A stretch of 24,296 nt of DNA, taken from assembly GCA_964594115.1 (NCBI GenBank), contig CAZQLD010000014.1, positions 1 to 24,296 on the forward strand, given 5' to 3'. Every line of letters begins with the position of its first letter. Within the stretch, counting starts at the first letter, position 1. The translations under genes and the position numbers were made by a program. The notes beneath the pieces are model-generated. The model ran no database searches. It saw nothing but the letters and a program-made list of their open reading frames with translations, and had not been told where the DNA came from. Positions 14,173-23,048 of this stretch are shown here, one piece after another. This DNA comes from MFWN01 sp964594115 (GTDB lineage: Archaea; Nanobdellota; Nanobdellia; Pacearchaeales; GW2011-AR1).

Positions 14173-14910
14173 ATGGCAAAAATAAGGAAAAAGTTTAAAA
14201 AATTTAAATTTGTGGGAAAAAGTTTATATTTCCCTAAAGAAGGACTCTTAGTTATAGCTGATTTGCATATTGGTTATGAAGAGTATCTTAACGAACAAGG
14301 GATTTTTATTCCTAGAACTCAATTTAAAGAGACTCTAAAAGATTTGGAAAAAGTGTTTAAAAAAATAAAAAAGATAGGTAAGATAAAGGAGATAATTATT
14401 TTGGGGGATTTAAAACACGAGTTTGGCCAGATTTCAAGCCAGGAATGGAGAGAGGTTAAGAGAGTTTTAGATATTTTTAAGAAAAAAGCAGGGAAGGTCA
14501 TATTGATTAAAGGAAATCATGATGTGGTTTTGGGGCCTATAGCTGAAAGAAAAGAATTGAAAATTAAGGATTTTTATATCAAAGAGGGGGTTTGTTTTTT
14601 GCACGGGCATAAATTATTTTTAGATTGTTTGGGTAGGGAGATTAAAATGATTGTTATGGGACACAAGCATCCTGCAATTTTTTTAGCTGATAAATACAAA
14701 AAAGAGAAATATAAGTGCTTTCTAAAAGGAAAATGGAAAAAGAAAGATATTATAATATTGCCGAGTTTTTTTCCTTTTATTGAAGGGGGAGATATAATGA
14801 CTCTTGGAGCTAATTATTTATTTATTCCTGAGAAAAATCTGGGGAGTTTTGAGGTTTTTGTTGTGGGTGATGATGTTTATGGTTTTGGGAAAATGAAGAA
14901 GATTGTCTGA
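14173..14910 (+). CDS. Calcineurin-type metallophosphoesterase (COG1407-like)
   Basis: The protein has 245 residues. An upstream in-frame TTG (14158) exists, but the ATG (MAKIRKK) sits at leaderless distance from the TATA box and is preferred. Motifs in order are: VIADLHIGYEE (metal-binding DxH), ILGDLKHEF (GD), IKGNHD (GNHD), LHGHK (GH) and VMGHKHPA (GHxH). This set and the size match the archaeal ICC-like phosphoesterases of COG1407, relatives of SbcD/Mre11 that act with two metal ions. The true substrate is unknown. The closing SFFPF and Gly-rich segment are also typical of the group. It is divergent from the radical SAM gene. Confidence 0.85.
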   Translation: MAKIRKKFKKFKFVGKSLYFPKEGLLVIADLHIGYEEYLNEQGIFIPRTQFKETLKDLEKVFKKIKKIGKIKEIIILGDLKHEFGQISSQEWREVKRVLDIFKKKAGKVILIKGNHDVVLGPIAERKELKIKDFYIKEGVCFLHGHKLFLDCLGREIKMIVMGHKHPAIFLADKYKKEKYKCFLKGKWKKKDIIILPSFFPFIEGGDIMTLGANYLFIPEKNLGSFEVFVVGDDVYGFGKMKKIV

Positions 14911-14938
14911 TATATTGGTTGTTTATTTAAAAATCCTA

Positions 14939-15020
14939 CGCCAGCGCTAGGATTCGAACCTAGATGTCTAAAAAAGACGCGGTTTTCGAGACCGTTCCAT
15001 TACCATTCTGGCACGCTGGC
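14939..15020 (-). tRNA. tRNA-Ser (anticodon CGA)
   Basis: On the minus strand the 7-bp acceptor stem GCCAGCG/CGCUGGC is perfect, with discriminator G (serine-type). The D arm has a 3-bp stem CCA/UGG around GAAUGGUAA; the anticodon loop is CUCGAAA with anticodon CGA; the long variable arm GUCU-UUUUU-AGAC makes it class II; the T arm is CUAGG-UUCGAAU-CCUAG. The 27-43 pair is A-C, a mismatch. No CCA is encoded (TAG follows), so it must be added. A TATA-like T-run lies upstream near 15040. Confidence 0.95.
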
Positions 15021-15065
15021 GTACTTATTTTAAGAAAGAGTGATTAAAAAACTTATTTATTTTTA

Positions 15066-15494
15066 TTAACCAGTATAGTTGGCTTGTTGTTGTGTTTGTT
15101 GGGGAGTTATTCTTGGAAGGGGGATGTGTGGGGGAAGGGCAAGGTCTTCTTCTAATTGAAGTGCTTTTAGGTTACATTTAGCCATAATGAAATTAAAAAG
15201 AAAGACTCTTATTTCGTCTGGCATTTTTTTCTTTTTCCATTCTTTAAGAACTTTTTTAATGTCTTCTGACTTGTCTGGGACAACTAAAACAGTTCCTTTA
15301 AAGATTATCTCTGCATAACTTGGTTCATAGTTTATTTGGTAAATATAAGAAAATTTTAAAATATCTCCTGCAATGTCTATGTTTTCTTTTTCAACATCTT
15401 CTATATGCATGTCTGACTTAATCTCAAGTTTACCTTTAATATCTTTTTTTCTTTCTATGCTTATTTTTTGAAGAGTAAAACCAATGATTCTCAT
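15066..15494 (-). CDS. Conserved DPANN-type protein, SecB-like beta fold possible
   Basis: The protein has 142 residues. The N-terminal two thirds are beta-rich (IIGFTLQKISIERKK, KLEIKSDMHIEDV, LKFSYIYQINYEP, YAEIIFKGTVLVV), then a charged helix, then FLFNFIMAKCNLKALQLEEDLALPPHIPLPRI and a Gln-rich disordered tail. The order strand-rich core plus ALQLE..L.LPPHIPLP recalls a family common in DPANN archaea that looks similar to the export chaperone SecB; that relation is inference. A TATA-like CTATAAAATAT at about 15505-15515 gives a very short leader. It lies between tRNA-Ser and the PRC-barrel gene, all on the minus strand. Confidence 0.65.
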   Translation of the reverse strand: MRIIGFTLQKISIERKKDIKGKLEIKSDMHIEDVEKENIDIAGDILKFSYIYQINYEPSYAEIIFKGTVLVVPDKSEDIKKVLKEWKKKKMPDEIRVFLFNFIMAKCNLKALQLEEDLALPPHIPLPRITPQQTQQQANYTG

Positions 15495-15574
15495 TTTTTA
15501 ATAAATATTTTATAGATTATTATTTGGAAATAATTGGTGGTTTAAAAAGATTTGTATATTTAATATAAAAATTT

Positions 15575-15835
15575 TTATATTAAATCTTCTTCAGAAACAA
15601 CCACAAAATCCCCTATTGCTACAATAGCACTATGGGGAATTAAAACTTCTTTTTGTTTTGTCTTCTCTAAATTGAGGTTTTTTGTGTATGGTGTGGCTTC
15701 TTTTAAAACTATTTGAATTAACTCCCCTGTCCTTGTCTCAAAAGTTATGTCTTTAACAAAACCTAATCTTTTGCCTTCTTTTGTAACAACAAGTTTGCCT
15801 AAAAGCTCTCTTAGGGGTTTTTTTTCCATTACCAT
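15575..15835 (-). CDS. PRC-barrel domain protein
   Basis: The protein has 86 residues forming one PRC-barrel: RELLGKLVVTKEGKRLGFVKDI, ETRTGELIQIVL, then EVLIPHSAIVAIGDFVVVSE. The GK.V.T..G..LG.V.D motif and the I P...I..IGD ending are diagnostic. PRC-barrels serve in RNA processing (RimM), cell division (archaeal CdpB-type proteins) and photosynthesis; small stand-alone archaeal versions are often division-linked, which would fit a place beside the origin, but this is inference. The first ATG (15835) is about 25 nt after a TATA-like TTTATAAATTA and is probably leaderless. It is divergent from cdc6 across the origin-like region. Confidence 0.85.
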   Translation of the reverse strand: MVMEKKPLRELLGKLVVTKEGKRLGFVKDITFETRTGELIQIVLKEATPYTKNLNLEKTKQKEVLIPHSAIVAIGDFVVVSEEDLI

Positions 15836-15971
15836 GGTTAAAAAAAGCAGGGGATAATTTATAAACTTTTCTATAAAATTATGTGGTTGGGGTGAGAAAG
15901 AGTTATTTAAAAGAAGTAATTACAAATAAAGAATAAATAACAAAAATTGAAGATTTGGGGTGACCCTTGTG

Positions 15972-15987
15972 TTTCTTATAGGGGTTT
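15972..15987 (+). repeat. ORB-like element, left
   Basis: TTTCTTATAGGGGTTT; the GGGG run followed by T matches the G-string of origin recognition boxes. It pairs with the inverted element at 16180-16195. Confidence 0.5.
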
Positions 15988-16033
15988 AAAAAGGAAAAAA
16001 TTTTTTTGGGGTTTTAATTTTTATTTATAAGCT

Positions 16034-16084
16034 TTATTATATTATATTATATATATTATATTATATATTATATATAATATAATT
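16034..16084. other. TA-rich unwinding-type element
   Basis: This stretch is made of A and T only, mostly ATATTATATT repeats, between the two inverted ORB-like elements. It has the position and composition of a duplex unwinding element. Confidence 0.7.
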
Positions 16085-16179
16085 TTGCATAGGAAATAAA
16101 GGTATTATTATTTTTTGCAGATATAAATTTTCAAAAAAATTTTTTTTTGTTTTTCCAAATATAATAAAAAACAAAGCGG

Positions 16180-16195
16180 AAAGCCACATAAGAAA
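16180..16195 (-). repeat. ORB-like element, right (inverted)
   Basis: On the minus strand it reads TTTCTTATGTGGCTTT, sharing TTTCTTAT, the central GG and the final TTT with the left element. Confidence 0.5.
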
Positions 16196-16238
16196 TAAAC
16201 GTGTCAGTGTTGTTTATATATAGTGTAGGATAGGAAAA

Positions 16239-16282
16239 TTTATAAAAACAAAATTTCTTAAAGTCTTACTTTAAATAAGGTG
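16239..16282 (+). promoter_or_regulatory. cdc6 promoter and ribosome-binding site
   Basis: TTTATAAAA at 16239-16247 is a TATA box. AAGGTG at 16277-16282 complements the archaeal 16S rRNA 3' end and lies 8 nt before the ATG, so unlike many genes here cdc6 seems to have a leader with a Shine-Dalgarno sequence. Confidence 0.6.
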
Positions 16283-16290
16283 TTAAAAAG

Positions 16291-17496
16291 ATGGTCGTTA
16301 AACTCAGTAAAATTTTTGATTCAATTAACAAAACTTTTATATTTAAAGACAAATCCCTTTTGCAATCTAATTATACTCCTGAAACAATACCACATAGAGA
16401 TAAAGAAATAGAACAAATAGCAGCTATTCTTGCTCCTTCTTTAAAAGGAGAGAGGACAAGCAATCTTTTTTTATATGGAAAGACAGGAAGTGGTAAGACC
16501 CTTTCAATTAAATACGTGAAAGACGAACTTTTGAAGAGGGTGGGGGGTAGTAATAAGGGAACAAAGCTAAGAATAGAGTATCTTAATTGTAAGTTAAGGA
16601 AAATTGCAGACACAGAATATAGAATTTTAGCAGAGTTTATTAAAAAGCTTGGAGGAGAGGTTCCGACAACAGGGCTTCCAACAGACGCGGTTTATACTAA
16701 ATTTATAGATTTAATTGACCAAGAAAAACAACTTTTAATTTTAGTTTTAGATGAGGTTGACCAAGCTGTTAAGAAGATATCAGATAATTTTCTATATAAT
16801 CTAACAAGATTGAATGCTGAATTAAACAATGCCCAGATAAGTTTAGTCGGAATAAGTAATGATTTAAGATTTTTAGACAATATAGATCCTAGGGTTAGGA
16901 GCAGTCTTAGTGAGGAAGAGATTGTTTTTCCACCATATAATGCCTTGCAGTTACAAGATATTCTGAGAAATAGGGCAGAACAGGCTTTTCATAAAAACAC
17001 CCTTGGTGATGGGGTAGTTGAGAAATGTTCTGCTTTTGCAGCTCGCGAACATGGAGATGCTAGAAGGGCCTTAGATTTGCTAAGGGTTGCAGGAGAAATT
17101 GCAGAGAGGCAAGGAGATAAAAAAATAAAATTAAAACACATTGATATGGCTAACAGCAAGATAGAAAAAGACAAAATTTTAGATGTTATTGAATCAGAAC
17201 CAAAACAATTCCAACTAACACTTCTCGCTATAATGGATTTAGCTGAAAAAGAAGTTAAAATTTTTACAGGAGATGTTTATAGGGCTTATCAGGGTTTGTG
17301 CAAGAAGACAAGCACTGAAGTGCTCACCCAAAGAAGGGTTAGCAGCATAATTAGTGAGTTTGATATGTTTGGATTAATAAATGCAAAAAATATTTCTAGA
17401 GGAACTTATGGCAAGACACGTGAAATTAAATCAGCCATTCCTCCAGAAATGAAAGAGCAAGCAAGATCTATATTAAAAAACTCTCTATCTTTGTGA
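16291..17496 (+). CDS. cdc6: Orc1/Cdc6 replication initiator
   Basis: The protein has 401 residues, normal for the family. AAA+ motifs are complete: Walker A GKTGSGKT (63-70), Walker B LVLDEVD (151-157), sensor 1 region VGISNDL with the following DPRVRSSL (arginine finger and initiator-specific region, about 186-206), and sensor 2 GDARRALDLLR (255-265). Residues about 300-401 form the C-terminal winged helix that reads origin boxes (VLTQRRVSSIISEFDMFGLINA). It binds ORB repeats at the adjacent origin, opens DNA and loads MCM. Its TGA overlaps the GTG start of DP1 (GTGA), so initiator and polymerase are translationally coupled. Confidence 0.97.
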   Translation: MVVKLSKIFDSINKTFIFKDKSLLQSNYTPETIPHRDKEIEQIAAILAPSLKGERTSNLFLYGKTGSGKTLSIKYVKDELLKRVGGSNKGTKLRIEYLNCKLRKIADTEYRILAEFIKKLGGEVPTTGLPTDAVYTKFIDLIDQEKQLLILVLDEVDQAVKKISDNFLYNLTRLNAELNNAQISLVGISNDLRFLDNIDPRVRSSLSEEEIVFPPYNALQLQDILRNRAEQAFHKNTLGDGVVEKCSAFAAREHGDARRALDLLRVAGEIAERQGDKKIKLKHIDMANSKIEKDKILDVIESEPKQFQLTLLAIMDLAEKEVKIFTGDVYRAYQGLCKKTSTEVLTQRRVSSIISEFDMFGLINAKNISRGTYGKTREIKSAIPPEMKEQARSILKNSLSL

Positions 17497-19043
17497 AAAT
17501 GGGGCAAGAAATTTTAAATTTTTTCATAGAAAAAGGATTTTTGTTAGATAAAGAGATGCTTAATTTTTTTAACCAATTGAGTGATCAAGAAATTGCAGAT
17601 AAAATTTTGGAACGACTTAGACATGTTTCTAACGAGAAAATAATAACTAAATCTTTGATAGATAAGAATCTTGATGTTGTGGAGGGGGTTTTTTCTTCTC
17701 TTGAAGGCGAAAAAAGAAAGATAGTTGAGAGGTTTTTTGTAAATTTTAGTTTGAATATTGAAATTAAAAAAGAGAAATATATTGAAGATGAAGAAAAAGG
17801 TGAGAAAGTAAAGGAGACCCCCAATCATTTGAGGATTATCTCTCCAAATATAATGCCTGCCAGAAAAATCGAGGTTGCAGATTTCGTCAAATATTTTAGA
17901 AGCCGTTATTCAGATATTAAGCAAATTTTACAAGACCGTGTTGAGCTGCAAAATTTAACTTCTTTAGACAGAATAACCGGCCAAAAACAAAATTTATCTG
18001 TTATAGTTTTAGTTTCAGGCAAAAGGCGGACCAAAAACAAAAATCTTTTATTGGAAATAGAAGATTTGACGGGCAAGGGGCTAGCTTTAATTAACCAAAA
18101 CAAAACAGAGCTTTTTGAGAAAGCACAGGATATTATGGAGGATGAAGTTATTGGGTTGAAATGCGGGGGAAGCAGAGAGATGCTTTTTGTTAATGATATA
18201 ATTTACCCTGATGCAGCTATTTTTGAAAAGAAAAAATCAGAACAAGAAATTTATGCTTTATTTACTTCTGATTTACATATCGGCAGCGATAGGTTTCTTG
18301 AAGAAAAATTTCTGAAATTCATAGATTGGATTAATGGTGAGATTAACCATAAAGAAGAAGTGAAGAAAATAAAGTACTTATTTATGGTGGGGGATAATGT
18401 AGATGGTGTGGGGATTTTTCCAGGTCAGGAAAATTTCTTAAAAATAAAAGATATAAAAAAGCAGTATGAAAAATTAGCTGAGCTTCTTGGAAAAATAAGA
18501 AATGATGTGAGAATTATTTTGTGTCCTGGACAGCATGATGCTGTGAGGGTTGCTGAGCCCCAACCCAGTATTGGAGAGGATTATGCTCCTGCTTTGTGTG
18601 CTTTAGACAATGTTACTCTTGTGACAAACCCTTGTTATGTTTCTTTAGAGGAGGGGTTTGAGGTTTTAATGTATCACGGGGCTAGTTTTCACGGAACAAT
18701 AAATAATATTGAAAGCTTGAGAACAAGTAATCCTCATGATAAACCTGCTCAGATTATGATGCAGCTTTTAAAAAGAAGGCATCTTGCTCCTTTGCATTCT
18801 TCTGTTGTTTATATTCCTGAAGAAAAAGATCCTTTATTCATAAGAAGAATTCCAGATATTGTTACAACAGGAGAAGTCCATAGGGCAGATATAGATACTT
18901 ATAATAATATTTTGATTATAGCAAATTCTTGCTGGCAGACGCAAACTCCTTATGAAGAAAAAGTTGGGAATCATCCTGATCCATGTAAGGTTCCTATGCT
19001 CAATTTAAAGACAAGGGAAATAAAGATTCTTGATTTCAGTTAG
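17493..19043 (+). CDS. polB (DP1): DNA polymerase D small subunit (DP1)
   Basis: The protein has 516 residues. DP1 is the 3'-5' proofreading subunit of archaeal PolD. The start is GTG at 17493, giving the GTGA overlap with cdc6; an ATG at 17499 is possible. After an N-terminal helical region and an OB-fold region (about 145-235), the Mre11-like phosphoesterase domain shows FTSDLHIGS (257-265), VGDNVDGVG (299-307), CPGQHDAV (344-351), YHGASFH (394-400) and TTGEVHRAD. The GQHD in place of GNHD is usual for DP1, so nuclease activity is expected. It works with DP2 at 19545 in the same gene block. Confidence 0.97.
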   Translation: MKMGQEILNFFIEKGFLLDKEMLNFFNQLSDQEIADKILERLRHVSNEKIITKSLIDKNLDVVEGVFSSLEGEKRKIVERFFVNFSLNIEIKKEKYIEDEEKGEKVKETPNHLRIISPNIMPARKIEVADFVKYFRSRYSDIKQILQDRVELQNLTSLDRITGQKQNLSVIVLVSGKRRTKNKNLLLEIEDLTGKGLALINQNKTELFEKAQDIMEDEVIGLKCGGSREMLFVNDIIYPDAAIFEKKKSEQEIYALFTSDLHIGSDRFLEEKFLKFIDWINGEINHKEEVKKIKYLFMVGDNVDGVGIFPGQENFLKIKDIKKQYEKLAELLGKIRNDVRIILCPGQHDAVRVAEPQPSIGEDYAPALCALDNVTLVTNPCYVSLEEGFEVLMYHGASFHGTINNIESLRTSNPHDKPAQIMMQLLKRRHLAPLHSSVVYIPEEKDPLFIRRIPDIVTTGEVHRADIDTYNNILIIANSCWQTQTPYEEKVGNHPDPCKVPMLNLKTREIKILDFS

Positions 19044-19063
19044 AACTAAATTTTATTGAAAAA

Positions 19064-19558
19064 ATGGATGAAAACAAAGCACATTATGTTGTTGTTACTG
19101 GGATTGTGGTTAAGGACGGAAAGTTTTTAATCACAAAACGCTCTCCAAATGAAAAAGCTTTTCCTAATTTGTGGACCGTTCCTGGGGGCAAGTTAGAGTT
19201 AAAAGATTATAAAGGTAGACCTAAAGATACAAATAGTCAGTGGTATAATATTTTTGAGGATTTATTAAGAAGGGAAGTTAAAGAAGAAACAGGATTAGAT
19301 ATAAAAGAAATAAGGTATCTAACAAGTTTGACTTTCATTAGACCAGATGGTATACCCACGGTTGTGATAAGTCTTTTTGCAGACCATCATGGGGGGGAAG
19401 TTAAATTAAATGAGGAGTCAGTAGATTATGCTTGGGTGACATTAGAAGAAGCTAAAAACTATGAGTTAATAGAAGGCATTTATGAGGAATTGGAAATGTT
19501 GGACAGGTTATTGAAAGGGAGGAGTATTGGGGAGTGGAATAAAAATGGATATAAATAA
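19064..19558 (+). CDS. Nudix hydrolase with extended Nudix box
   Basis: The protein has 164 residues. The Nudix motif is present as PGGKLE ... RREVKEETGL, with the catalytic REVKEE glutamates intact, but about 17 extra residues (LKDYKGRPKDTNSQWYNIF) lie between GGKLE and RREV. This insertion is seen in a recognisable subgroup of short Nudix proteins with the same WYN and LTFIRPDGIP segments. Nudix enzymes cleave nucleoside diphosphates linked to another group; here the place between DP1 and DP2 suggests cleaning of the dNTP pool, though the substrate is unknown. It starts 20 nt after DP1 and overlaps the DP2 start by 14 nt. Confidence 0.9.
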   Translation: MDENKAHYVVVTGIVVKDGKFLITKRSPNEKAFPNLWTVPGGKLELKDYKGRPKDTNSQWYNIFEDLLRREVKEETGLDIKEIRYLTSLTFIRPDGIPTVVISLFADHHGGEVKLNEESVDYAWVTLEEAKNYELIEGIYEELEMLDRLLKGRSIGEWNKNGYK

Positions 19559-22500
19559 ATATTTTAGAGAGTTAGAAGATAAGGTTAGGGTATGTTATAG
19601 TGTGGCTCAACAGGCAAGAGAAAGGGGGTTGGATCCATTAAGTAAAGTAGAAATACCTCTTGCTAAGAGCTTGGCAGAAAAAGCTGTTAAATTAATTGCG
19701 ACAATTTATCCTCAAGTAGACAATAATAAAATTATAAAAAGAATTTTAGCATTAGAAAAAGAGCATGGAAAGCTTGATGTAGCTGTTTCTTTTAAAATTG
19801 CAGAAGAGATTGCAAAAGAAAAATTTTGCAAGTTTGAATCTTTGCTTCAGGCAATTGATGCAGGTATAAGGGTAGGGTTTGCTTATAATACCCTTGCAGT
19901 TGTCAGCAGCCCAATAGAAGGATACACAAAACTTGAATTAGGGAAAACAAAAGAAGGAAATGATTATTTTATTGCTTATTTTTCTGGTCCAATAAGAAGC
20001 GCAGGAACCACTGCAAATTGTTTAGTTTTAATGCTGATTGACTATTTAAGAGAAATGTTTGGTTTTGCAAAATATGACCCTACAGAAAAGGAGATTAAAA
20101 GATATATGACTGAGAATTTAGATTATCATGAGAGAGTTACTAATTTACAATATCTACCAACAGAAGAAGAAATGGAGTTTCTTGCTAGAAATTTACCAAT
20201 ACAGATTTCTGGAGACCCAACAGAAACTAGAGAAGTTTCAAATTATAAAGATTTAGAGAGGGTTGGGACAAATTTTATCAGAGGGGGGATGTGTTTGATT
20301 TTTTCTGAAGGATTAGCTCAGAAAGCTCAGAAAGGGCTTAGGCTTTTGAAAAGAGTTAAAGAAAAAGGTTTTAAGTCTACAGGGTGGGATTTTTTAGATA
20401 AGTATATAGAGATTCATAAAAAAAGGGAAAAAGGAGGAGGAGATGCTGTTGCTACTTATATAAAAGATATTGTTGCAGGAAGGCCGGTTTTGGGCCATCC
20501 TTCTTATTCTGGAGCTTTTAGGTTTAGATACGGGAGAAGCAGGGTGAATGGTTTTTCAGCAACTTCTGTTAATCCGGCTGTAATGGCTATATCTGGTAGT
20601 TTTTTATCTACTGGAACCCAGCTTAAACTAGAAAAACCAACGAAAGGGTGCGTGATTACTTCTTGTGATAGTATCGATGGCCCTATTATTAAACTGAAAA
20701 AAGGGGGTGTTAAAAAAGTAGATGATTTTGAAGAGGCTAAAAGGCTTTATAATGAAACAGAGGAAATTCTTTATCTTGGAGATATTTTATTTCCAGTAGG
20801 GGATGTTATTAATAGAAATTATGAGTTACTGAAACCAGGTTATGTTGAAGAGTGGTGGGAATTAGAGATTAAAGGAAAAAATGATCAAGAAAAGATAGAT
20901 AAATTTAATATTAGTTTAGAAAAAGCAATTGAATTTTCCAAAAAATATGGAATACCCTTACATCCTAGGTATATCTATTACTGGAGCCAGATTAATTATC
21001 AGCAATTTTTAGATTTTTTAGACTGGTTAGGGCATTCTAAAATTTTAGAAAGGAAATTGCTGTTTCCTTTTAATAAAACAGAGCAAGAAAGGTTTCAAAA
21101 AGGCAAGAGAGCTTTAGAGTTGATGGGTGCAGAACATGAAGTTGCAATAGAGAATGTTGTTTTGGCTCAAGAAAATAGTGCAGCTTTGTTATTAAACCTA
21201 GGAATTAAAGGGGAGAATTTAAGTGAAGAAGTTGATAAGATTTCTAAAAAAATAAGTGAAGGAGAGGTTCTTGAGATTATAAATCAACTTTCTGAATATG
21301 GGATTAAAGATAAAGCAGGGACTTTTATTGGGGCAAGAATGGGAAGGCCTGAAAAAGCGAAATTAAGGAAATTAACTGGAAGCCCTCATGTTTTATTCCC
21401 TGTAGGCCAGGAAGGAGGAAGGATGAGGAATGTTTTAGATGCTTGCGAGGTGGGAAGTGTGAAGGCTGATTTTCCCATTTATTTTTGTAGCAAGTGTGAA
21501 AAAGAGACTATTTATTATGTTTGTGAAGATTGCGGAGAAAAAACAGAAAAATTAAATTACTGCCCAGAGTGTCAACAAAAATTTGCCAAAGAAAAATGTC
21601 CTCATCATAATATTGGCCAGGCTTTTAGTAGCAGGAGAATAGATATAAAGCATTTTTTAGATGCGGCAGTTAAAACACTTGGTTTTGCAAAATCAGAAAT
21701 TCCGGTTATGATTAAAGGGGTGAGGGGGACAAGTTCTTCAAACCATTCTTCTGAAAATTTAGCAAAAGGGGTTTTAAGGGCAAAGTATAATTTAAATGTT
21801 AATAAAGATGGTACGGTAAGATATGATGCTACAGAATTACCAATAACTCATTTTAAACCTAAAGAAATTTCTGTTAGCTTAGATAAACTAATGGAATTGG
21901 GATATAATAAAGATATTAATGGAGAGGACTTAGAAAATGATGAACAGGTTTTAGAATTAATGCCCCACGATATAATTCTTCCTTGTTGTCCTGAATCAAA
22001 AGATGAAAAAGCAGATGAGGTTTTTATAAATCTCACAAAGTTTTTAGATGATTTATTGGTGAGGTTCTATAAATTAAAGCCTTTTTATAATGTAAATTGG
22101 AGGGATGATTTAGTTGGGCAGTTGGCTGTTTGCATGGCCCCTCATAATTGTGCAGGAGTTATTTCAAGGATTCTTGGTTTTTCAAAAGTTCAGGGATTGT
22201 TTGCAAGCCCGTATATGCATGCAGCTATCAGAAGAGATGCAGATGGTGATGAATGCGCAATAATGTTGCTGTTAGATGTTTTAATTAACTTTTCAAAACA
22301 TTTTTTACCAGCGCATAGAGGAGGAACACAAGATGCTCCTCTGGTTTTAAATTCAAAAATCAATGCAGGAGAGGTTGATGATCAGATTCTTGATTTTGAG
22401 GTAGAAAAATATCCCTTGGAGTTATATGAGATGGCAGAAGAAGGAAAGCATTCCTCAGAGTTCAAAATAGAAACAGTAGGAACTAGATTAAAGGAGAATA

Positions 22501-22988
22501 AAAACCCTTTTAAAAATATTAGTTTCACACATGATTCTTCTGATTTTAATATTAGTGTTTTAAATTCTTCTTATAAATCAATTCCAACTATGCAGGAAAA
22601 AGTAGAAAAACAGATGCAGTTGGTTGAAAAAATCAGGGCAGTCAACACAGGAGATGTTGCCAGGCTGGTGATAGACAGGCATTTTATCAGGGATATTAAA
22701 GGAAATTTGAGGAAATTTTCACAGCAGGTTTTTAGATGTGTTAAGTGCAATGAAAAATACAGAAGACCTCCTTTATCTGGAAAGTGTTTAAAGTGTCAAG
22801 GAAAAATAATATTCACAATTTCAGAAGGAGGAATTGTTAAGTATTTAGAGCCTGCTTTAAGTCTAGCTGCAAATTATAATGTTCCAGCATATGTTAAGCA
22901 AAATCTAGAATTAACTAAAAAATATATTGAGAGTATTTTTGGAAGAGAGACTGAAAAACAAGAGGCTTTAGGAAAATGGTTTTCTTAG
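19545..22988 (+). CDS. polC (DP2): DNA polymerase D large subunit (DP2)
   Basis: The protein has 1147 residues from the ATG at 19545 (a TTG lies further up at 19527); GGGGAG upstream serves as Shine-Dalgarno. DP2 is the catalytic subunit of PolD, unique to archaea, with a two-barrel core like multi-subunit RNA polymerases. Visible landmarks are the family N-terminus (YFREL..KVRVCYSVAQQARERG), SGPIRSAGTTA, a zinc region C..C...C..C.....C..C...C.HH (about 647-685), the catalytic acidic motif RRDADGDE (about 895-902) and a C-terminal zinc finger FRCVKC...CLKC (about 1062-1084). No intein is present, although some DP2 genes have one. Slightly shorter than Pyrococcus DP2. Confidence 0.97.
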   Translation: MDINKYFRELEDKVRVCYSVAQQARERGLDPLSKVEIPLAKSLAEKAVKLIATIYPQVDNNKIIKRILALEKEHGKLDVAVSFKIAEEIAKEKFCKFESLLQAIDAGIRVGFAYNTLAVVSSPIEGYTKLELGKTKEGNDYFIAYFSGPIRSAGTTANCLVLMLIDYLREMFGFAKYDPTEKEIKRYMTENLDYHERVTNLQYLPTEEEMEFLARNLPIQISGDPTETREVSNYKDLERVGTNFIRGGMCLIFSEGLAQKAQKGLRLLKRVKEKGFKSTGWDFLDKYIEIHKKREKGGGDAVATYIKDIVAGRPVLGHPSYSGAFRFRYGRSRVNGFSATSVNPAVMAISGSFLSTGTQLKLEKPTKGCVITSCDSIDGPIIKLKKGGVKKVDDFEEAKRLYNETEEILYLGDILFPVGDVINRNYELLKPGYVEEWWELEIKGKNDQEKIDKFNISLEKAIEFSKKYGIPLHPRYIYYWSQINYQQFLDFLDWLGHSKILERKLLFPFNKTEQERFQKGKRALELMGAEHEVAIENVVLAQENSAALLLNLGIKGENLSEEVDKISKKISEGEVLEIINQLSEYGIKDKAGTFIGARMGRPEKAKLRKLTGSPHVLFPVGQEGGRMRNVLDACEVGSVKADFPIYFCSKCEKETIYYVCEDCGEKTEKLNYCPECQQKFAKEKCPHHNIGQAFSSRRIDIKHFLDAAVKTLGFAKSEIPVMIKGVRGTSSSNHSSENLAKGVLRAKYNLNVNKDGTVRYDATELPITHFKPKEISVSLDKLMELGYNKDINGEDLENDEQVLELMPHDIILPCCPESKDEKADEVFINLTKFLDDLLVRFYKLKPFYNVNWRDDLVGQLAVCMAPHNCAGVISRILGFSKVQGLFASPYMHAAIRRDADGDECAIMLLLDVLINFSKHFLPAHRGGTQDAPLVLNSKINAGEVDDQILDFEVEKYPLELYEMAEEGKHSSEFKIETVGTRLKENKNPFKNISFTHDSSDFNISVLNSSYKSIPTMQEKVEKQMQLVEKIRAVNTGDVARLVIDRHFIRDIKGNLRKFSQQVFRCVKCNEKYRRPPLSGKCLKCQGKIIFTISEGGIVKYLEPALSLAANYNVPAYVKQNLELTKKYIESIFGRETEKQEALGKWFS

Positions 22989-23048
22989 TTTCTAAAATAT
23001 ATTTTGTGCTGTAATCTTATTTAAATATTGTTTTTTAGTTTGGTGATA

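Larger units (their letters stand above)
15836..16290. other. Probable replication origin (oriC)
   Basis: This is a 455-bp non-coding region directly upstream of cdc6. It contains a TA-rich tract (16034-16084), poly-T/poly-A runs, and two ORB-like elements in inverted orientation flanking the tract: TTTCTTATAGGGGTTT (15972-15987, +) and its relative on the minus strand (16180-16195). Further G-runs (TTGGGGTGAG at 15885, TTTGGGGTTTT at 16005) resemble the G-string of archaeal origin boxes. The Cdc6 gene next to it supports the call. Confidence 0.75.

Noticed and set aside
19545..22988. Intein in DP2
   Set aside because: Length and continuous family sequence around the catalytic motif leave no room for one.
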